From: Onchidella celtica
Lineage: Eukaryota; Mollusca; Gastropoda; Systellommatophora; Onchidiidae
DNA length: 64,000 nt
Direction: 5' to 3'
NCBI GenBank assembly: GCA_963931925.1
Contig: OZ007571.1
Location: forward strand, 54,312,763 to 54,376,762
Part shown: positions 46,664 to 58,600 of the stretch, piece by piece
How positions within the stretch are numbered: position 1 is the stretch's first letter
How the letters are laid out: every line of letters begins with the position of its first letter
Program-made: the position numbers and the translations under genes
Notes under the pieces: model-generated
What the model was told of the DNA's origin: nothing
Seen by the model: the letters and a program-made list of their open reading frames with translations, nothing else
The model's database searches: none

Positions 46664-49600
46664 TCATTTTTTGATAATATGGTAAGGGAATGTTTTCAGG
46701 CTATTTTTGAAGGAACAGATGCTGGTTATGTAATTTGGGCCAAAAGTTTTGAACCGCAGTAGTGAGTCCCTGATTGCTGGTTCTTGTCCTTCAGGTAACA
46801 GTTGTGGGACCTTTGGCACTGAAGCTGGGCACTTCCGGAGGTCTTTGAGCAGAGTTTTCACATCCTTTGATGCATCTGGACTGGCCATCTCACATTTCTC
46901 CTTACTGCAGCCCTCAATCTTGGGAATAACATGAAACAATGTATGATTCAGAAAACTGCATAATGTATACCGTAAATATACATTTATAATGCGAGAAATA
47001 TTATATCTCAGTTATCAGGCCTGTTTTGAGGAATCATATGTTATATAAGGGTAAGATTTTACAAATTTTATCCACCTAGCATTGTCAATCCCTATAGGCC
47101 CATTGTGAATGATGTCACAGAGTGTTTTTTTTTTATTCTTCCGACACCCAAGATGGCTGGTGGATCAGCTGATGAGTGTAACTTCGTGAGATATGTCCAA
47201 GCGATTAAAATGCTTGCTGGTTGCATTGTGGTTAACTGTTTTGACAGGGGTGGAAAGGATGGATCCAAGCTGGTCAGATTCCCTACTACCTGTGTAAACA
47301 AGGGAAAGAAAGTGAAAGAATTGACCGAACGTCTCCCATGTGTATGCACACACGTGCCATTGTTTAGTGTAGTGAACTACTTTTAGCTCACCGCCGGTTG
47401 GTTCGCAACGCCTCAAGTGCTCGCAGTGCAAATCAGCTAACGAACCAAACTCAATACTACAATCGCCATGATGATGCGTCAGTCCTTACTTCAAAGATGG
47501 CCGATATGCGCAATGGGCCTATAGAAACCAGGTAATTACAAGTCAGATACCGAGAAAGCACAGTAATAGAAAGCCTTGGAAATTCATGTATTCTGGATAG
47601 TTTCTGTCACAAAGCTCTCTTTATGTAAGTGGTTTTCAAATCTAATTTTAGTTTGGCTTTATGACATACACTTTCTTTCCCTATGGGCCACCATTCCACA
47701 GGCCAGGAGCACTTCCTGGGGTTATATGCCATACTGTATTGTACTGTGCATTTGTTAACAAAGATCGCCTTGCTACACAACAGCCGTCCAAACTATACAC
47801 TTATCACACAAGTGGTGTCGCTGGACAAGCTAGGACAAAGGAAGCTTTACCAAGAATTCTACTTTTAAGATTCAGTGTCACCGGGTGTTAAAATTTTCCA
47901 TTACAGTGGTCAAGGAATACCTTTACAATGACATAACTCAGGATGCGTTGTATCCTCTGCCATTACTGAAGCGTGTGACGCAGTGTGCGTTGTACAATAG
48001 GGAAAGAGTTAACTCTCTCTTCATCATCCAAATGAAATCCAAACCCATACCAGCATTCATGTAAACCTAGAATATACCAAATCCAGAAACCCTTGGTTCA
48101 TGCACAGCCAGCGACCATACATCAATCCCACTACATTGGCATGACCTCAAGATTACTCATACTGGATAGGCATGACATCATTCCAAGACTGGTCCACAGG
48201 TTACAACATGGCGACAACTTGGGTTTAATCAAAGATACTACAATTGATAGGATGAGACAGCTCGTGGTTTTAGAGTGCACAGATTTCGCACCACCACCTA
48301 GCGGCAAACGCGCGGAAGTCATGAAAAGTGCTGTTTTTTACAGAGCCAAATAGTGGAAAATATTGAATTTTGTTCCCTGTTCAGCTATCGCTACAGGCCT
48401 TGATTGACGTCACTTATTGTGGAATTATAGCCTCAATTGCAGTGGGAAAACCCTGGCTGTATTTTCTTTTATTCGGTTGCAGAAGCACTGTCACGATTTT
48501 GCATCATAAATTTACCATCATATCAAGCATTCTTTTCATACTATGCACCATGGGCCCAGCCCCCGATCAGTGCGCAAATTGTGTGCACAGCTTTTTTAGT
48601 GGTGTGGCGAGGACAGTTCTAGTATCTTTCGTTTAATGTAGGAACTCTACCCCAATGGTAACGCTGCCAAACCCACAGAAATACTTCAAAAATCTACATC
48701 AGATTGAAGTTGGGATGCTGGCTGGGTGGTCATTTCAACTTTTCATTTTGTTACCGTTCTCTAAAACTGCAGTAACTGGTTTTGACTACTTTTCAGGAAA
48801 ACCAAAAAAAAAAAACCAACTTTTATTTCAGCACTGCTGGTCTAGTGATGATAACTTTTTTGAAAGTTTGCAATTCGATTACTATTTGGGTTAAGAGTGT
48901 CGAATAAAGATCATACGATGCAGCTTTGAATGTACTTCAACATATATAAAAATCAAATTTTTGAGTTACTACAGTCTACGGAATAGTGATGATTTGTCGA
49001 TAACATGGATGAGCAACATACAAGCACAATCACTATGCAGCTATGAACTCTTCTTATTTCAGATGGTGCTTAACTCTTTCCCTACAGTACAATGTACACT
49101 GCGTCGCACGCTTCCCTATCAGCAGCCACTACATGTAGCCTGCGTTGTGACTTTGTAAAGTTATTCCTTGACTACTGTACTGGAAATTAAGATCCTGTGA
49201 CGTTGAACCTTAAAAGCAGAATTCTTGGTAAAGCTTCCTTTGTGATAGCATGTCCAGCTATACCACGTGTGCGGTAAGTGTATACTTTGGACAGCCGTTG
49301 TGTAGTAAGGCAATCTTTGTTTACAAATGCACAGTACAGTATGGCGTGTAAACCCAGGCGGTGCTTCGTTCAGACGTGGAATGCTGGCCCATAGGGAAAG
49401 AGTTAACCCGAATACCTAGCACATCACATAGCTAATAGGTCATGAAGTGGCAGCCACACTGGTGTCCAAAAGCTGTGAGCAATGAAGGATGAGCTATTCT
49501 CATGAATGCAGCCTTGAAATAATTCATACTGGAACTTACATCTCCTTTAGGACAGGAGATAGAGAAATGTTATAATCTATCATTTTCTAATTCAGTCAAC

Positions 49601-52600
49601 TGAATCTGTTGCAATTACAGTATGAAGCTTAGTATTTCATACACAGAGAACAGTTTGTTGCACCACATCAGTAAGAAATCAGACTATATCACATAAGAAT
49701 GAAAGTAATTATGTCACTAATCTGTAAACTTTGACACTATATAAGGCTCAATTCAAACCACATGTATTAATAATCACTGCTGTGTCAATCTCTTGAAACA
49801 AAGATTACAGCCCATAAAATCAAGAAAACTGCTGGAACTGTAGAAAATCATCACTGTCTCGTTTGACTGATGATTTAACCCTCATCCTGCGAGGGGTGGC
49901 AATTGTCGGTATTGACTCGCAAGCGCTCACGCCGCACGGCCAGCAAAAGTCGGGAAGGTGAAGCTGACCGCGCCATGCGCAAGCCGTATTTTCACACATC
50001 AGGTCGCTGACCTTTTTGAGACGTAACCACCGTGTTATTGTGCACTGTATCTCCTCTAAATCAAACGCACTGTGACATGGACATGTTAACCAGTGAACCA
50101 CTGGTCGGAATCACAAAAGCTAAGCTTTCAAAGGCTCTCCCCACACTTTCAAGAGATGTAACATTGACATGCGAACTGTTGCTCAACAAATTTGCAATAT
50201 TATCTCATTTTCTCACAAGCTGACCACCATCTGGAGTTGTCTGTATCTAAGAACCAATCAGAAACAAGCTCTGAAATAATCTTTGCCCCAAATGCCCACA
50301 TTGGTTTATTAGTATGTGTCAATCAGGAAGAAACCATTTGTGTAGGGCTTGGGAGGGTGTGGCTAGTTATCATGCTTCGTTCTCACAAAAACTACAGCTG
50401 TCAGTTTGGAATCATAAGTCAGATCATTGGTTAGAGACTGATAGACTAAGGTTTTGCTGGTTAATTCATTATCAAGCGTGGTAAGGCATAGCAGCGAATG
50501 TTTTCATACCGATCAATAAAAACCGAAACCATGTATGTGGCCATTGTCTAGTGGCACGGGTCAGTGACTCCATATAAGATTCTCCGTGAGTAAGGTCACT
50601 GACCGGGCAGCGGGCTTTACGGGTAGCCTGCAGGGTGAGCGTTAAGTTTATTACTATCTGAAGACGCCATTTTCACCATCTAATCCAGTGTTTCTCAAGG
50701 TGGGATGTACACCCCACATAAGAGGTGGTCATCTCTTGCTGGAATGCTGGACTTCAGAATGCGGCACTGGACATATAATATACTTTGTCAGATTATGGTG
50801 GGGCGCACATTTTTTAAAAGAAAAATTGAAGTGGGGGATTGGATGAAGAAAAAAAAAGGTTGAGAAACACTGATCTAACTGAAGAATTTCCACCTCCACC
50901 ACTGCAACTATACAAAACTGAGCGGGAAGGGAAAAGTAAAATCATTAGCTCCAGCACCTTGTATTAGTACATACCATGATAGACAAATGTCTTTTTTTGT
51001 CACAGACCAATGTTTTGTACCAGTTGATGACGTCTTGTTGTGTGATACGATTTAGGGCGTCAAACTGAGGGGCAAAGGATATAAAAAATGCACATAATCT
51101 ACGAAAGAAAACACACATGAGATCAAAGATACTGTTGAAATATAATTCTGTAAAATATACGTTCGCAGAAAATCAAAATCACATCATGTATTTTATCAGT
51201 AATGATGATATCTCTCTTTTGAACTCATGGATCTCAAGACCATGAGTGCAAAATCTTGAACCTGTTGCCTCTCAGTAGCTACATACCATTGTTTTCTAAT
51301 CTAAAATTTGTTATAGCCTTTATCAGTATTCAATGCCAGCCATGGTCACAATGCCCAAGATAAAACAGCTTCCTGGCTTGACTTTTTTTCCCTTCTACTG
51401 TGGTTGCTGGCAAGATCTGCCCAAGCTGCTTGAATTCTTTGTGCCATATTAGGTTGTTGGAATTTTCAACAGCTGAAGGGCTTTACAGATATCGTGCATC
51501 TATTAATTTGAAAAACTAACTGAAGTATCATGCGCTGCCCAGGATAAACCTGCATCCTCTCCTCTGTCTACCTTTCTTTTTCTCTCTCTATCCCCCCTCT
51601 GTCAGGGTTTAAGTAATATAAATGCCGTGCTGGGTCACGACTTGTAAGGAGTTGATTTTTCACGGTCTCGTTGATTATAACCAAGCGTAAGTGTTTGTCC
51701 ATTGATGACTCAACAATGAACTAGGAGCTGAACATAAGTTATCCAGTAGGACAGGATTGCCGCATATACTAGGAGTGCTACCCAAGAATGCAAGACAAAG
51801 ACTTATATTGACTTGCAACTAGTATGAATGTATAGCATACACATCTGTGAATTGGGACTGATTTGTCTGGATGAGGCTGGGGATTGCCAGCCCATCCTAG
51901 AGTAGATCCAATAGACTTAACTACGTCAGTTTATATTGACGAGCTTGATCCATTATAAGCAGTAGGCACAAATAGCTGAGATGACATCGTCGCCAGAGAC
52001 GATATTAGTATATTGCTTGATAGATAGTAGGCAGACTATATCTGAGAGATATATAACTAGTACTTAAATTGTTAGTGAGTCAGAATGATCATAACCTTAT
52101 AGGAATCTAGAGAAGACTTCTAGTGACATATTATTGAATTTTCATTTGATGCTGCTGATGTTGTCTTTTAGTATGTAATAGATCTAGACAAAATTGTTAG
52201 GAAATTTAATGTAATTAAATTTGTGGCCCTGCAGGTCTGTTTATGAAACTTATTCAGATTGTTCTTAGTGTGTGGCATGGTACGAAAGAGTAAATAGTAA
52301 ATACCTCTCGATTTAAAATGCAGTCATAATTCCATCATTGAGAAGACCCTCTTCATAACAGCTAGAGGGCACTACCACCCGGTACCAGATTTGTAACACT
52401 GGAGAGGGACCCCCTAAAGAACTTAAAGAACGCCATGCCATTTAGATAAATTATTCTTAAAACCTATTGACAGACTTACCCTTAGATCCATCTATTGCAT
52501 TTTATTCCATTATTTCATATTGTACTGTTATAACATTGGGATTTCAGGTCCTTTTTACTTTAGGTTATAGTTAATTTGTATTAATATGACATTTTCTTTC

Positions 52601-55600
52601 AATTTCATATAACGAGCTGATCATCCCATTGACCCGACGACACCGGCGAGGGACACCATTCACCTTAGATATCTACCTCTAACAGAAACACGACACTTTT
52701 TTTTGGACTTGGAACGAGCTATGGATTGAGGACATCACCATCTGAATTCCTCAAAAAAAAGTTAAGTGAACCATCTGATTGTCAGTTTTGAGGAGGGCGA
52801 GGTGCTTTCCGCTCTCAGTATCTACAGGCTTTTTTTCCTTTACTATATGTTTAGTTTAAGAGCGGGAGGTTGGATGGGATCATAGTTTAGCATATCTTCT
52901 TTGCCATTACGAAGGATATCAGAGTGCCTTGGTGGCTATTGATAACTCGGGGGGATTTGCTTCACTGTGAATAGTTCTATTAGGGATCCATTATTCGTAT
53001 AGATTGTGACGTTTCTCTTGCTTCCTCACATTTCTTTAGGAAGATGTCTCTCCTGTCTTTTTCTTAAACTTTCTGTAATATAAGTTAGGACTTGTAGGGT
53101 CTGTTATCGTTCGTCTTCCTTGTGAGTCTAGCGTCTTGTTTAGTGTATTTTTTTTTCCTTCCTTTATAAACTTTATACTAGTATATTGACATTGCTATGT
53201 TTACAATATATGCCTGAGGTGTTTCACGTGCTAAAACCACGTTGAATTGTAATCTGGTATTGATATGTGAGAGAGAGAGAGATACAAAATTTTTGGTCAC
53301 GTGCTAATTTCACGTCGAATATAGAGAGAATAATTTTGCAGTGGTAACAGAGGACACTGCGTGTTCGCGTTTTGAGAGTTTTTGCAGTGGTAACAGAGGA
53401 CACTGCGTGTGCGCGTTTTGAGAAGAGAGAGATATTCCAAATTTGTCGCGTTGAGAGAGAGATATATTTTCGATTCGTCGCATTGAGAGAGCGATACATT
53501 TTTGACAGTGATAACAGAGGACACTGGTTCGTCGCGTTGAGAGAGACATAAATTTTGAGAGTGATCACTCAAGACACTGATTTGTCGCATTGAAGGCGAT
53601 ACATATATATTTTATTGCAGTGGAATAGACGGCACTGCCTTACTAGTATTCATATTCAGAGAGAGAGATAAAATTTTTGCAGTGGAAGTGACACTGCCTG
53701 CAATTTACAGAGAGAGATAGAACGTTCTTTTCGCGAAGCAGTGGTAACATAGGACACTGGATTAATATTGAGAGTAACCGTTAGAGATAATATAATTGAT
53801 ACCGCGGTATACCGTAACAGTAGGTAAATACTTACTAATTGTGCACACACTAGCGTGCCAGTGTTTTGATTCTATACGAATCAATACGAGTAACAGATTT
53901 TAATACACATTATGGCCGATTTTCTCAAATACATTGAATCTGCCAAGGCCCTGGGTATACCAGAAGAAGAACGCGCCTCGTGGTGCGAACGACAAATACA
54001 GCAGGACCGAGACCGGGAGGATCGGTTAGCAGCAAGAGAAAGAGAAAAAGAAGAAAGAGAGAGAGAAAAGGAACAAAGAGAAAGAGAAAGAGAAAAAGAA
54101 GAAAGAGAGAGAGAAAAGGAACAAAGAGAAAGAGAAAGAGAAAAAGAAGAAAGAGAGAGAGAAAAGGAACAAAGAGAAAGAGAAAGAGAAAAAGAAGAAA
54201 GAGAGAGAGAAAAGGAACAAAGAGAAAGAGAAAGAGAAAAAGAGGCTGTGGAGAGGGAAAAAAGGGAGCATGAACTCGCAATAAAGAAATTAGAGCGAGA
54301 ATCGCTTATAGCCCCCACTGCTGCCAGCAATACATATGCTACAAAACCGAAGCTTCCGACGTTTAATGAAAAACTGGACCGGATCGACGCATATTTGCAT
54401 CGGTTCGAGCTACACGCGAAATGCGTCGGATGGCAGCAGGCGATGTACAGTTCATGTCTTTCTAATTTACTAACAGGTAAGGCTCTAGAAGTATTTCATA
54501 GCCTCAAAGTAGAGGATGCCAACGACTATGACAAGCTTAAAACAGCACTGCTTAAGCGATTCCAACATACCGAAGATGGCTTTCATCAGAGATTTCGCGC
54601 ATGTAAACCAGAGCCATCTGAAAATTTCTCAACTTATGTGAATCGGCTGAAACATTACTTAGATCGTTGGATCGAACTCGCGAACGTGACTACCGGAAAT
54701 TATTTTCAACTTTATGATTTGGTCTTAAAAGACCAAATCTACACGGCATGTCATTCCGATTTGGTTGCCCACCATAAAGAGAGGGCACCGACATCCTCTG
54801 AAGAAATTACATCGTGTGCGGAACGTTATGCGTCCGCCCACCCAAATCGTCCTTTGGCAAAGCCTTCAACTACAGCACCGTGTTATGCCAACGTGGGCAA
54901 AGGAGCGCCAACCGGACACGATCGTTCGAGGCCGACTCGGCGTCAGGCCCCAAATCCGCGCTCTCAATCAGAGCCGCCTTTTTTTAGACAGAGGGATTTT
55001 CCGAATCGCAGTAATTTATCCCCGCGTCGAGGATACCAGAGCTATTCTCTTTACGAGCCTCGTACATATTATCGTGGCAACTATCCAGGCCAACAATATA
55101 ACCGGCCTCAGGGACCGCCGCGACGAGTGCATTTTGATAATAATCATGATTATGATAGACCGCAGAGTCTGCCTTATCGTGGAAACGATCCTCATCGTAT
55201 TATGTGTTTTAGGTGTAATAGGGTAGGCCACATACAAAAATTTTGTACCGTCAAAATGGAAGCGGCGAATGCCTGCTCTGTTAAATCTACACCTTATGAG
55301 ACTGACGGTCATTCTGAATCTTCATGACAATCAAAAGCTATTCCAGTCATGTCCGCCCTACATGAACTGGGTGAATTAACATTTTACCAGGGCCGCGTTA
55401 ACGCGATTCGCGCTTCCGTTCTACGTGACTCCGGATGCACGACTATCGGCGTTCGGCAGTCACTAGTCCGTCCAACACAATTTTTGGATAAGGATGTAAC
55501 TTGTATTACTTTTGGCGGATCCGTAGAGCGATTTCGTCTTGCAGAAGTTTATATTGATACACCTTTTCTCACAGGTATTGTTACCGCATGTGTACTGCCT

Positions 55601-58600
55601 AATCCGGTGGCTGATTTAATCATAGGGAATGTACCTCAAGTAATAAAGTTTCCTATCGGTAACTTGGAAATTTGGGCTGAGGATGAGAGTGTTGCTTGTG
55701 CGACAACACGCCTACAATCGAGTCGACGAGCAGACAGTGCATTGAGTAACCCTACTATTGAATTGAACATAACGTCTAGTGCATTCCATGATGAGCAACA
55801 GTCAGACCCCACATTGAAACATTTGTTTACTAAAGTTGATCCTACAGCGCTGGATACCTCTAAGTTTCTTATTAAAGATGACTTATTATATCGTAATTTT
55901 CGAAATAAGCGAGAGACCGTTATGCAGCTTGTAGTACCAAGATCTTTTCGTCGCGACATTATTCGTCTCGCGCATGACACTTCCTTGGCGGGTCACCAAG
56001 GAAAGGCCAGAACTAAGTCTCGAATACTATCGCAATTTTTTTGGCCCAGTATTTACGCAGATGTAAACCGGTTCGTATCAACATGTGACGTATGTCAGAG
56101 ACGTACTCCTAAAGGGAGAGCATCGCGGGCTCCTCTGCAGGAGATGCCAATGGTATCCAGACCATTTGAGCGCGTTGCCGTAGATATAGTTGGCCCTCTA
56201 CACAAGTCAGACAGAGGACATCGCTTTATACTTTCTGTCATTGACTACGCAACACGTTGGCCAGAGGCCATTCCACTAAAAGACATTTCAGCCGATCATG
56301 TGGCTGAAGCCCTTATTACTGTTTTTTCGCGTCTTGGATTTCCGGTTGAAATTTTATCGGACAGAGGTCCACAGTTTACCTCTGAACTTTTTAAAAAAGT
56401 CTTGGAATTGGTAGGGATTAAACAAAGATTGACATCTCCATACCACCCACAGTCTAATGGCTGCTGTGAACGATGGAATGCTACCATGAAAGCTATGCTT
56501 GCGCGAGTTTCGGCCGACAAGCCGAGTGATTGGGATCGACAGCTCCCCGCTATTCTCTTTGCATACCGAGAACTACCGAACGCATCGACGGGTTTTTCCC
56601 CCTTCGAATTATTGTATGGTCGCAAGCCGCGTGGTCCAATGGCCATACTCCGTGATTTATTCGCCGGATCAGACACCGACGACAACGATACGCGGTCTGC
56701 ATATCAATACGTTGTAGACTTGCGACATAGAATTCTTAATGCATGTCAGCTCGCACAAAAATCTTCGACTGCGCATGCGAGTCTTTATAAACTATATCGT
56801 GATCAGGGTAGCCGATTGCGAACCTTGGCCGTCGGAGACCAAACTCTTGTTCTCCTTCCGGAGACGAAAAATAAACTCCTTCTGACATGGAAGGGACCTT
56901 TTAAAGTCCTAAAGAGACTTTCTCGAGTAAATTATCTTATCAAGATTCGGGGACAGGACAAAGTCTTCCATATAAATATGTTAAAGCAGTACCTGTCCGA
57001 CGAGGATAATCGTCAGAATAATCGCCGAAATGTGGTTGCTCAGGCCAATGCGGCCTTAGTTTCAGTTGACGATGATGATCCTATTAAGATAGAGCATTCA
57101 ATCCCCGCACTTCAATCTTCTGAAAATACTTCGGATGTACATATAAATCCACATCTGTCTGAATCGCAAAGACAAGATATAAGAGATTTGCTTAACGAGT
57201 TTACCACGGTCTTTACTGATCTACCAGGTAATACTTCATTGGTACAGCATGTTATAAGATTAAAGACGGATATACCCGTCTTTGTTAAACCATACCCGCG
57301 TCCACTGCACGCACAGGAGACTATAATAACCGAGGTACGTAACATGTTTCACCTGGGAGTGATAGAGCGATCGACGAGCCCATATAACTCACCCATCGTC
57401 TTAGTGAAAAAAAAAGATGATACAGTGCGTTTTTGTATTGACTATCGTAAACTTAATGAGGTTACGATATATGACGCTGAACCGATTCCCAACCAGGAGA
57501 ATCTTTTTGCGCAGTTAGCGAGGGCAACGATTTTTTCTAAAATTGACCTTTCCAAAGGCTATTGGCAAATTCCGCTTGATGAGAATAGCAAGCAATATAC
57601 CGCTTTTCAGACCCCGTTGGGTCTTATGCAGTGGCGCTATATGCCTTTTGGATTAGTTACAGCCCCTGCCACTTTCGCGCGTATGATGACAATATTGCTC
57701 CAGAATATGAATTCCGTGTTGTCGTATTTTGACGACATTTGTATTTATCAAACCGATTGGTCGGGCCACCTCGCAGCCCTACGTCAAGTTTTTATTGCTC
57801 TTCATCGAGCTGGCCTTACGGCGAAACCCAGTAAAGTGTTTTTAGGATACAATGAAATTAATTTTCTGGGCCATACAATTGCCCACGGCGTTCAGACCCC
57901 TGATGACAAGAAGATAACTACCATCTTAAAGCTCCAAACCCCTCGAACTAAGAAAGAAGTTCGTAGTTTATTGTGCTTTCTTAATTATTATAGGAAGTTC
58001 ATTCCAAATTTTTCTTCGCTTACAGCTCCATTGTCGGACCTCACAAGAAAGAATTTTCCTAATAAAGTGAAATGGACAACCGAATGTACTGATACACTTC
58101 GTACCATTTAACGATTGTTTTCGACTTCCCCCATTCTCATACTGCCAGATATAAACCAAATATTTATTGTCCGCACTGATGCGTCGGACAAGGGATTAGG
58201 AGCTGTGTTGTTGCAGGAACGAGACGATACCTTGCGGCCGTGTCTATACGCCAGCCGCAAGTTGCTAGATAGGGAATGCCGCTATGCAATTATCGAGCGA
58301 GAGTGCCTCGCTATCATTTTTGCTGTAAACGCATTTTCGCGATATCTACTCATGTCCGAGTTTATAATTGAAACGGACCATCGTCCGTTGTTATTCTTGA
58401 AGTCTAACAGGGCTAAAAATGCTCGATTAACGAGGTGGAGTCTTGCACTCCAGGAATACCGGTTTGTTATCCGGGCTATCCCTGGCGGTGACAATTCCCA
58501 AGCTGATGTTTTGTCACGTCTAATTTAGTTTCCTATTAAAGAGTGTTGTGTCTTGTATTGGGGTTGGATAGTACTTTTCCCCCTCAATTCTGGACGGTGG

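Noticed and set aside
53224-53590. Three overlapping minus-strand frames of about 80-115 codons
   Set aside because: Shadows of the repeated leader module of the retrotransposon.
53925-54330. Leu/Phe/Ser-rich minus-strand frames resembling membrane proteins
   Set aside because: Antisense of the GA-rich gag repeat.
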